Source: Pratylenchus scribneri (lineage: Eukaryota > Nematoda > Chromadorea > Rhabditida > Pratylenchidae). From it: a stretch of 64,000 bases of DNA. Where the stretch lies: the NCBI GenBank assembly GCA_030063045.1, contig JAQSEB010000007.1, forward strand, positions 930,001 to 994,000, in the 5' to 3' direction. Made by a program: the position numbers and the translations under genes. The stretch's first letter is position 1. The number at the start of each line of letters is the position of its first letter. The notes below the pieces were generated by a model. The model had not been told where the DNA came from and searched no databases. It was given only the letters and a program-made list of their open reading frames with translations. Positions 26,178-36,461 of the stretch are shown here, piece by piece.

Positions 26178-29100
26178 TTATTTCTTCGGTTCATCTCCAC
26201 TTTCACTTGCACCACCGCAACTCTTCGATTCACTGGCAACTTTTTCCCTATGTTTTTTGGCACTTTTCTTTCCATTTCCTCCAGTATTTTGGCCTTTTTG
26301 TGGCTGTTGATCTGTTGTTGTTGTTGTTGTCCCCGTTGTTGTGCCATTCAATTGTTGCGGCGATTGCCTGCTACTTTCCTCGATTCCATTTTGGACATTT
26401 CCAATTGCTGTTGTTGTTCCATTTTCTTGTGCTTTATTCTCGCCGGCTAAAGTAGCTGGCACTTCCCCTTCATTGCTGCCTGCCTTCTTTGCCATAAGGG
26501 CATTTTGCCGTTGTGCCACATTTGCGGAACGGGCAATCACAATGGAATCCCGAAGTTGGCTGGCATCTTTTGCGGCCAAAATGGCCCTGGCCGCCTGGGA
26601 AACATATCCATTTTGGTCAACGCGTTGTGAGAGTTTCTCAATGGTTGAACGAGATTTTTTCTGTTGCGCTGAAAAAACAAAATTTTATCCATGCACCATG
26701 GGTAAGGACTAACTAATAAGGAATAATGATTAAGAAATGATTGAGTATTTGCATATGGTTTTTGGCCCATAGCTCAACGAGGCGATGACCAACCTGAGTA
26801 GGCGATATATCATTTAAAAGCCCAAAGTTTCCTCTACAAAATCGCTTTAAAATTATAATGAATTCCTTGAGTTTAAAAAGTTATATGCTTCTGATGAGTG
26901 TTGTAAACCCGCATTTTTGAGGAAAAGCAATTTATCTTACTAATTATTTTAAGTTTTTCAAAAATTTATAAGGCCACTTTGTAGAAGACTTTCATGGCTT
27001 TCAAATGGCACATCGCCTTCCTAAATTGGTTGCTTCCTTATTTAGCTATGGCCAAAAGAATGGCCAAGGATTCCACCAACCACCCATTTCAGTCACGCTC
27101 AGCTGTTCCCATCGATCTTTTAGCCGTGAAACGGTGGTTCCCACCGCCTTTGAAAAATGTTCATCCAACCCAAATCCACCATCCTCATCCATATCCGTAT
27201 TATTGTCTTCCGATTCCTCCCGGATGATTATTGCCTCCGGCTCCTGATTGGAAAGTGGACCAATGATGCTGAATTGCCTTTGCTCATCCATTGGCGCATA
27301 TTGCTCCAATTCAGGCAAAATTTGTGAGAATTCCGGCCTCGCAATTGGGTCCGGTAACCAGGCCTGGTTCAATACCTCAATGATGTGCTCCGGGAATTGG
27401 GCAGTGGGTGCCGGTGGCAGTGCGGGACGACTCTTTTTGTAGGCCATTTCCGCTGCCGCCGCCGCCGGTTTCAAATGGGAAAAGGGCAATTCCGCTGTGT
27501 GAATTTCCCAGAGGACTAGGGCATAGCTTAAAATCCAAAAAATTTAATCCATTTTCTTAGAGCTATTACCTGAACATGTCCACTTTATGGTCGTACCGAC
27601 AACTTTTGAACACTTCCGGTGCCATCCATCGCAAATTCCCTGGCTGCTTTGTGGTGTTATCCTCGCGATGTTCTGCAGCGAAACGAGACTCGCCAAAGTC
27701 GGCCACCACCGCCCGTCCATTTCCATGCAAAAGGACATTGTGCGAGTTCAAGTCTCGATGGATGACGGGCTTCTCGATTTGCTCATGCAAATATCGCATT
27801 CCTCGGGCAATGTCCACACCTTTTTTGGTGGAATGAATTTAGCCTCAGGGTATTTGGACCCATTTTACTCCTGTACAATTCACGGTACAGTATACCTAAC
27901 CTCTTTTAATACCCTAAAGGGATTTATTTTTTCACCTCTCCAGGAACCAATATTTTCGTAACTTAAAACATATATAAAGCAGCTTATTAGTCCAATTTAA
28001 AATTTGGGTATATGTCCATATTCTTTAAGCTTCGTTATCCTTAAAAATAGAGACAAATCTTTTAGTTGGTGATCTGATAACCTAAAGGACACATAACACG
28101 GGAAGATGAGGTAAGGTAATTAATTGCCATTAGTAAAACCAACCAATACAAAGTCGAAGGCCCATTTCAAAGACACGTTTCTGTACGTGCAAAAGAGAAA
28201 ACAAGGAGCCAGCCGAGACGAACTCCGTTATGATGGCAAATTGGCTCGGATCCTCCATACAGGCACCCAGAAATGCCACCACATTTGGATGCTTCAAATG
28301 GGAAACAATGCCAACTTCTCGGCAAAACATGTCCACCTAAATATATTGTTTTATGTTTTTTGGCCTTTTTTGACTTCAGTTTTGGCGCCATGAGCCACAG
28401 CTTTGTAGCGTTTGACCGCGACGGATTTGCCCCGGAATATGCCCAAATAAACTTTGCCGAAAGAGCCATTGCCGATTGGCTCGCGCAGCTCAATGTCAAG
28501 CAATGAGAGTTGGTGGGTGGAACGGAGTTCGGCTCGAAGCTGCAGAATTTCCGCCTTTTCCTTGGTCATTGAGCGAAGGCGACCTAGCGGACTGGGCAAT
28601 GGCGTGTAGGAACTGCTTCCGGAACTGTGTGAAATAAAATTTTTGGGTGGTGTGATTATATTTTGGAATGGAATGATTGAATACTGCCGATTCCATTACC
28701 CTCAACTCTTCTTAGGCTATAGCTCAACAAGGAAGAAACCAATTTGGGAAGGCGATATGCCATTTGGAAGCTCTAAATGTCCTCTATAAAGTGGCTTTAC
28801 TAGTATTTTAAAACTTTACACCTTGTATAAAAATATGTATAAAAATATGTTTTAAATACAAAAATCAAAGTCACTTATATTCAATAGCATATAACTTTTT
28901 TAAATCGAAGCCATTCACAAAAATTTTATAGTCACTATGTAGAGGACTTTCAGGGCTTTCAAATGATATATAGTTTCCCCAAATTGGCTAAAGACTCATT
29001 GAGATATAGGCCAAAAATGCGAATACTCAATCTTGCCCTGGGATTATGGTAAAGAAAAAGAGTATTCATTTAAAATATTTAAATAAAATTTATTGGCATA

Positions 29101-32100
29101 ATATTCATTTTTATTTATTGATTTTTCTTTTCCCGATTCCCGATCTCTTTTTTCATTGTCTCATTTGTCAGTCCAGTGTCCACTGTCCAGCAGCAGTCGT
29201 ACCCGTAATTTTCATTACCGTAATGTAAAAATCAGGGTTTAGGTTTTACGAATGATCGTAGATCGATCGTATTCATCATTTTTCTCATACTCCCATTCTT
29301 CCCAAGCCCAAAAATAACTATAAAAACATCACAATTCAGAATATCCTCTTCATATCCACCAATTAATATCCAATCCCAACTTTCCCATCAACAAATATTC
29401 GGCTAATTATTCTCGTGTTCGGCAATCAACAACAACAATTCGAATGGAACCACAAAAGGTCAGTTATTTCAGCACCCAATTATAATCAATAATTTCCCTT
29501 TCAAATTCACAGATCGTTTGCATCCTATCAATCATTGGCATTGTGGTCAGTCTTTTGAGCAACGTCGACTTCATTACGGCAACATTCTACATACTCGTCC
29601 TCATGGTCAATCACAAACGGCTCCTGGGATGCTATACGACTATGATTGCGTACACAGTGAGTGACTTTACAATTTAGATATAATCAATCATTTCCCTAAA
29701 TTTTCAGATAATTCTAATGATCATCCAAATTGTCATCATTGCAGCCGTGACCGTCTTTCAAGTTCAACTCAGCCTAGAAGTCAAGCGAATCACGAACGGC
29801 GAGCCACCCAGGTTGTACTTCTGTGGACTTGGCAGAGTGTTCGCCGGTATGAAAATTGATAAATATTTAAATTCATTCTTTTTCAGCATTCATCCTCATA
29901 AAACCCACGTATTATTGGATCTTGCAATCGATTTGGTACTTTTCTCTTCTTCTCAAAATTGCGCTCCTCGTCTTCATGTGCCGTGCTCGGGATATCATAG
30001 TGAGTTCATTTTCAATCAATCAATAATTTTAATCAAAATATGTTTTTCAGTTGATGGAGGATGGTGAGGCCGACAGAATGATCAAACAACAACGAATGCA
30101 GCAGGCTCAAATGAAGAAACAGGCTCAACAAAAACAACAACCAAAGATGATCAAGCCAAAGAAGCCGTACGATAATCCTTGCGTGAGTTTTTCTGGCCAA
30201 TTTTGACTCAAATTCTCAACTTCCTTTTTTTCAGGACCCGTCGGACCGTTGAGAATGAATTTGCTGAAGGAATGTGAATGAATGAATATAGAAGAATGGA
30301 TGGTTGGATGTTGACTACACACAATGATATAATATTGATTATTTGTATTGTACCCATAATTTTTGTATTGTTGTATATTTCCCATCCTCATATTTTGTTG
30401 TTATTCCCCAATATTCTATATATATTTCCTCCCATATTTTTGTTTGTTGTTCATTTCCATATTCTATTGTTGCTTATTTCCTATATTGTCCATATATAAT
30501 GCGAATAAATTTGTTGTGAAAATTTGTTGAATTTTTTGTTTGCCACTTAATTAAATCAAAATGACTCCAAGTAAAGAAGGGGACAATTGAGTGCTCGTAT
30601 TTTTGGTCCATAACTCAATGAAGCAATTGCCAATTTTGGAAGACGATATGCCATTTGAAAGCCCAAGGTGTCCTCTACAAAGTGGCCAATTTAAATTTTT
30701 GGAATTCAAGCTTTACAAAAAGTTACATGTATTTGAGTGCAATATACTCGAATTTGTAGAGGAAAAGCCGCTTACTTTGGGGTAGTTTAATTTTGAATAA
30801 AACTAAAGTAGCCACTTTAAAGAGGACTTTCAGGGCTTTTCAAAGATATATCGCCTTACTAAATTGGCTAATGCCTCGCTGACTGAGTTATGGCCAAAAG
30901 AATGAATGGCCTCTGTGGACTCATCAATGATTATTTGCCCGAAAGCTCCAAATAAATTTACCTATATTCCGAGCATGTCTCCTCCAAATCGGGCCTTCTA
31001 TTCGCATATGCCTTCAGCATGCTAACAATCTTCGAGTGCCATTAATTTTTAAAAATCACCACACTTTCCCATTTTTTCCACCTGATCATGCCCCCTTTCA
31101 TAGGCCCATAGAATTGGGGTTTGAGGCTGATAAGGCTGTTGCTGATCTTGGCCAAGCCTTGGCACTTCCAACGTTGGAGAGGAGGAAGAGGATGAGGTGG
31201 AGGCGAAAGTGGGTGGTGCCTCGGCACGGATTAGGTTGGAAATTCGAGCAGAAAGTGAGCAACTAACACCCCCATTTTGGGAGGGCAAAAAGGCAGCCTG
31301 CCCAAATTGGCCAATCAAAGGGCTGTCGACGGCGCGAGCCGACAATGATTGATCAGCTCCATTGTCCAAAAGATATTGGACCACTCGGATATGACCATGG
31401 TAGCAGGCACTGTGTAATGCTTGAAGAATGGATTTGAATGGCTTATTGCTATGATGATGCCCTCAAAGAATTCCCCGAAATATGACGATTGATTATCGCA
31501 GTTTGAGTTATTGGGGCATTTTTTTTAGCCATCAATTAAGTGGAGGGCGATATGCTATCGGAAGTATAGTAATATCTAGTGGCTTTTTTTATATTCTTTA
31601 ATTAGGAAATAATTTGAAGAAAAATTGGACTATTTTAATGATGAAAGATGAAAGCGAATTTTTCCCATTATTTGAATTTATTAATTCTGATTTATAATTG
31701 TAATTCTGATTTGCGATTGTAATTATAATTCTGATTTGCGATTGTAATTGTAATTCTGATTTGTAATTGTAATTGTAATTCTGATTTGTAATTGTAATTC
31801 TGATTTGCGATTGTAATTGTAATTCTGATTTGTAATTGTAATTCTGATTTGTAATTGTAATTGTAATTCTGATTTGTAATTGTAATTTGGATTGTAATTG
31901 TAATTCTGATTTGTAATTGTAATTCTGATTTGTAATTGTAATTCTGATTTGTAATTGTAATTGTAATTCTGATTTGTAATTGTAATTCTGATTTGTAATT
32001 GTAATTCTGATTTGTAATTGTAATTCTGATTTGTAATTGTAATTCTGATTTGTAATTGTAATTGTAATTCTGATTTGTAATTGTAATTCTGATTTGCAAT

Positions 32101-34892
32101 TGTAATTGTAATTCTGATTTGCGATTGTAATTGTAATTCTGATTTGTAATTGTAATTCTGATTTGTAATTGTAATTGTAATTCTGATTTGTAATTGTAAT
32201 TCTGATTTGTAATTGTAATTGTAATTCTGATTTGTAATTGTAATTGTAATTCTGATTTGTAATTGTAATTCTGATTTGTAATTGTAATTGTAATTCTGAT
32301 TTGTAATTGTAATTCTGATTTGTAATTGTAATTCTGGTTTCTAACTTTTATTCTGATTTTCTCCTATGTACATTTTAGAAACGTAAAAATAAAACACTCA
32401 AATACATGACCTTCAATTAAAAAATTAAAAAGAAGCCACATTGCATACGACACTTTTGGCTTTTAAATGGTATATCGCCTCTCCGAATCAGGAATCGTCT
32501 GCAGATTTCTATGGCTAAAAGAATGGCCTCGAGACTCATTAGCGTTAATTAATCTTCCATTTTCCCCTCACATCAGTTCCCTCTACCGTACCTGTATGTC
32601 CATCCTGGGCCTGATAATTAGGATCAACTTCGGGTTGCCTCATCAGGAAGCAAACCAACTCGAAACGGCCAGCCGTGCATGCCGCCATTAGAGGCGTTTC
32701 CGAAAAGAGATTCTCCTATGAATGAAAGAAGGGGCAAAATAAGTGTCATTTCCGTTTGTCCAAACAATGCTGAGCACTTCGCTGCCCGCTGCACCCAACA
32801 ATTGTTTGGCCGCATCCATTCGGCCTGTATAGCATGCGGAATGCAAAGCGGTGTCCCCATACAAATTGGTGCGCAATGCAAACACCCGTCGATCACCGGA
32901 TTTTTCCAGCAAAAGACCCAACGATGAACTGTGCCCAGTTTTGGCGGCGAAATGCAGTGCGGTATTGCCTTCGTCATCGGCCAATGTTGGGTCAGCATTA
33001 GCCGACAAAATTGACTGAAAAATTGGTAATGAATTTGAATGAAGGGAGGGAATATTTGACTTTGAGGAGAATTGGGTTGGCCTTGCCAGCGGCAATGTGA
33101 ATCTATTCATAATGTGGCAAATATAAATTTGAATTATTTTTGTGTCCCACCGGCCTGTCATGCACACTTCCATCGGCATTTGGATCAGCGCCAGCCTAAA
33201 ATATTTCCTTTTTATTAATCCCCTGATAATCCATTCAACCGTAATCAATTCTTTCACAGCCAATTCATTGCCAAAATAGACGGCACAATGAAGGGCCGTA
33301 TAGCGAACAAAATCGCGGGCTTGCAAATTCGCCTTGTTTGCCACCAAAATTTGGATCAACTTCAAAGGGATTAGAAGGGTATTCTTTGCCATTTCCTACA
33401 AAAAAACCTCAGCATTTCCGGCCATTGCCGCCAAATGAAGGGGTGGCGGCACGCCAGAGGCCAATGCGCCATTTGGATCGGCGCCAGCCTCCAAAAGTGT
33501 TTGCACGGCCTCCTTTTCGCCCTTATAGATGGCAATGTGCAAGGCGGTGAAACCATTCCGGGTGCGTTGCTGCAACAATGATTTTCGACGCCCCTCATCG
33601 TCGCCACATCGTTGGAGCAGAAGGCGAATCTTCTCGGATTGCTGTGTAAGAAAATAAAATGAAAAGCCCCAAAGGAAAATTATTCAGAGAGCTTATCAAA
33701 TTGAGGGAAAAAAGAAGAACAATTTAATTGAGTTTGAGGCTCTTTTTTAGGCTTTTAACTTTTTAGAAATGAACCTTTTGATATTAAAGTGCAAAAGACA
33801 AAATGAAAGGAGCTTAATATGATAAGATATCCACTAATCTAGAATGAATCGATTTAAAATTTTAAGAATTAGTTGCTTGTATCCACTACACAGATGAGGC
33901 TTAAATTTGAGAATAAAAATATATTATTATACTTAATCCTAATTCATTCAAATTTTCCGTTGCTTGCCTGTTCACAAACGCCAATGCAAACCAAATGGAG
34001 TAGGGACAATTCCTTGGCCGTGATCCGCTCATCCGCGGCACTTTCCAATTGGTCAAGTTGGGTACGGAATTCCTCCAATGTTCCTTGGCTATAATTTTTT
34101 TGGGGGAATTAGGGATGGAGGAAATAGACAAACGGACAAGCAATTGATGTGAAGAGGGGAACGGGAATCAAATTTTGGCTTGATGTCATCGTTCAGTTTG
34201 GAACGAACAATGGCGTATCCTTCACTGATTCGTTTCTTCAATTCATCTGCGTGGAAAAATATACTGTATTGGAAAATAAATCATTGAGAAATGGGAAAAT
34301 GATGAAGTTTGTGCTAAGGAACGAAATAAAAATTAATAATTTCTATGCCCCTTAAATGAAATTTCGAAATAAACGTTTGAGTACCAATAAGCGGATACCC
34401 TGGACCATTCTTTTGGCTATATCTCAACAAGGAAGTGGCCAATTCTGGAAGGCAATATGCCTTTCGTAAGCCCTAAATATAATTTTTTGAAATGTGAAAA
34501 CAATTTTAAAAACAAGCGATTTTTCTCCAAAAATGTGGGTTCATTACATTCAAAGATATGTAACTTTGTAACTTTTTTAATAGCTTGAATTTATAAAATT
34601 TAAATAGGCCACTTTTTAGAAGATACTTTAAGCTTTCAATTGATATATCGCCTTCGCAAATTGGCTTTTGCCTCGTCGAGCTATATGTATGCCAAAAACT
34701 AATGCAGATACTGAATTGGAACTTCTCAATTGTTCCTACCCATAAATCCCAATATATTTCAATTTTAATGAGGCTAATTACATTGAAATAAAATATGTAA
34801 TTTTGCAAATATTTTCGACCATTATTTTCTTATAAAATCCACTAAAAATAACCTGCGCAAGTGAGTTGTGGCCTTGATTTATAGTTGCCCAT
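26178..34892 (-). CDS. TNNI3K: TNNI3K-type ankyrin-repeat protein kinase (TKL group)
   Basis: Sixteen exons (complement): 26178-26668, 27084-27526, 27570-27819, 28144-28336, 28375-28624, 30962-31029, 31082-31419, 32592-32715, 32766-33014, 33061-33102, 33151-33195, 33240-33359, 33408-33641, 33968-34083, 34163-34246, 34853-34892; 1028 residues. The N-terminus MGNYKSRP is what I recall for human TNNI3K and carries a myristoylation-type glycine. About ten ankyrin repeats follow (for example [40 protein letters not shown]). The kinase domain has [11 protein letters not shown], the VAVK lysine, [15 protein letters not shown] and WMAPEVF, so it should be active. The 160-residue tail is Thr/Gln/Asn/Lys-rich rather than Ser-rich. 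Exon 14 ends in a GC donor. The exon 15/16 junctions are the least certain. Introns hold four or five MITE-A copies, a satellite array and a nested gene. Confidence 0.94.
26757..27064. mobile_element. MITE-A copy 7 (TNNI3K last intron)
   Basis: From ttttggcccatagctcaacgagg to agctatggccaaaagaatggcc; it ends about 20 bp from the exon 15 donor. Confidence 0.8.
28706..29018. mobile_element. MITE-A copy 8 (TNNI3K intron)
   Basis: From tcttaggctatagctcaacaagg to gagatataggccaaaaatg. It lies between the kinase's first exon and the nested gene. Confidence 0.8.
29444..30252 (+). CDS. nested gene: small multi-pass membrane protein, unrecognised family
   Basis: Exons 29444-29458, 29513-29656, 29708-29846, 29887-29999, 30051-30182, 30235-30252; 186 residues with every junction canonical and in frame. 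The gene lies entirely inside the TNNI3K intron 28625-30961, on the opposite strand. Hydrophobic segments are at about residues 6-40 ([16 protein letters not shown]…FYILVLMV), 55-80 ([22 protein letters not shown]) and 113-140 ([21 protein letters not shown]), consistent with a four-helix tetraspan layout. The tail is rich in Gln, Lys and Met. No conserved motif is recognised; it resembles small nematode tetraspan membrane proteins only in layout. A TATA-like ctataaaaa lies about 125 bp upstream and an AATAAA at 30504-30509. Confidence 0.8.
30598..30905. mobile_element. MITE-A copy 9 (TNNI3K intron)
   Basis: From ttttggtccataactcaatgaag to gagttatggccaaaagaatg, just 3' of the nested gene. Confidence 0.8.
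31495..32525. mobile_element. MITE-A copy 10, arms separated by a satellite array
   Basis: Left arm at about 31495-31600 (gtttgagttattgggg…gcgatatgctat…agtggc) and right arm at about 32432-32525 (gccacat…ggcttttaaatggtatatcgcc…atggctaaaagaatggcc). About 660 bp of the 19/25-bp satellite lies between them. Both arms are more diverged than in other copies. Confidence 0.55.
31683..32340 (-). repeat. 19/25-bp satellite array (array 2, TNNI3K intron)
   Basis: Reverse-complement units (attctgatttgtaattgtaa) with occasional gcgattgtaat variants, the same unit as arrays 1 and 3. It gives an artefactual minus-strand ORF. Confidence 0.95.
34410..34702. mobile_element. MITE-A copy 11 (TNNI3K first intron)
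   Basis: From ttggctatatctcaacaagg to gagctatatgtatgccaaaa. It separates the MGNYKSRP exon from exon 2. Confidence 0.75.
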
Positions 34893-36461
34893 CTGGAGGA
34901 AGATGAGGAAGGGAATATATAATTTATTGGCAGATGGATGACCAACAGAAATCGGAAGGGACAATTCTCGCTTTCCTCTACACTGCACACTCAAGTCGAT
35001 ATATCCGCGAAGGATTGGATTTTTGCCTTGTGGCGAGCCCAGATCAATCCAATGTGGCCAAATCCTCCATCCATATTCCCATCAGCCAGCCTCCCCACCC
35101 ATTCTTTGTTATCTCTTTTCCCCTTCCCACTTTTCTCAGCTTTTTCTTTCTTCCATGGCTAAACTCTCCTCCAGCCCATTCCATATCCGATCGATCGCAA
35201 CTTTATGTCGATCCCCCACCCATTCTTCTCACTTTTGTTCTCCTTCCAATGTATTTGTTATGGGAAAGAATATATGTTTTTGCCAATTTTGATTTTTGAT
35301 TTCGGAATCTTCTAATTATCGTCCAGCCTAGATCTGCGGTTCAATCGATTCATTAAGATCTATTTTGTTTATATAAGTTTTCAATTTCAAATCAATTTAA
35401 TCGGTTTGAACCTAAGTTATGGCCAATTAACTGGTTTAACATTTTTAAAATTGAACACCAAATCTGACCAGAATTAATATTTTCCCTATTAAATCGATCA
35501 TGCCGGATCGAATGAGCCATAAATTAATATTGCTTTAGGGATGCCAATTAGCTGATTGTGAGAAATGGCCATTTATCCAACAAACTATAATGCCTGCCAC
35601 ATTATTTTTGATTAAAGAAATCAGAATCGGCTGCAACATATGTTTTGGGTGTTAAAAAATTTGATTTATTGAATTGGGTTTGTGCCACTTTTCAGTTTTT
35701 CGCTCATCCAATTTGCCTCTCCCAATCCAATCCAATCTTCTTTTCAACCCTTCCAAAATTTCCCCTTGGGGCATCCTCTCCAAAAATTCCACGGCTCAAT
35801 ATTCCACACACACAATGGTGCCTTCTTCCCTTGCTCTGATGAATGACCATAAAAGGATGGTTGTGGCCAAAAACAATGCAGCAAAAAAAAATGGCAATTG
35901 GTTGACGCAATTCCTCCGCCCTTTCCTTTCACGCCATTTTTGGAGGCCAAATACGTCTCCCTTTCACTTTCTTTGTTTAGCCGCCTCGAAGAATGGAAGA
36001 AAGAGAAAAGAAAGCATCAAAAAAGGCGAAGGGAGTGATTCGCTTTTGGGCCATATATTCTTCTGCTGAATTCCCTTGGGATAAAAAGGGAGGGGTCCCA
36101 AAAACTTTGGTGGGATTGAATGCGGAATAGAAGGGGATTGGAGGGGAGAGGAAGGAAATGCAATGGGAGAAGGGAAGAATGGGAAGATGGAATGCCACGG
36201 CATGGCCTTGACTCTGAGAAAAAGCATTTTTGCAGCTACCACCAACTTGATGGCACGGCCAAAGCCATTTCGGCGCTTTTATGGATTTCAACAATGCGCC
36301 GTTTTTCTGCAAACTATGCCCTCCGCCCTTTTTTTCCCTTTCAATTCATTCAATTGTCAGCCATTTTTGAATTGTTGAAAAGCCGCATTGATTGTGCCTT
36401 CCTCCTCTTTCATTAATAGGCTCCTCTTTCATTAATAGGCTTCTTCCATTTATTTTTCGCG
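34893..36461. other. divergent intergenic region between TNNI3K and the twk channel
   Basis: It contains C/T-rich and AT-rich blocks. The part at about 35330-35560 shares ggtttgaacct and atgccggatc pieces with MITE-C and may be a degraded relative. ORFs at 34934-35299 and 35674-36312 overlap on both strands without domains. No gene is called; both promoters should lie here. Confidence 0.45.
36402..36439 (+). repeat. 19-bp tandem duplication carrying splice-acceptor-like sites
   Basis: Two identical copies of ctcctctttcattaatagg, 22 bp before the twk start codon. Each contains TTTCATTAATAG|G, which looks like a 3' splice or trans-splice acceptor. Confidence 0.75.

Noticed and set aside
26178..26455. 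Plus-strand Ser/Phe/Leu-rich ORFs
   Set aside because: Antisense of the Thr/Gln-rich TNNI3K tail.
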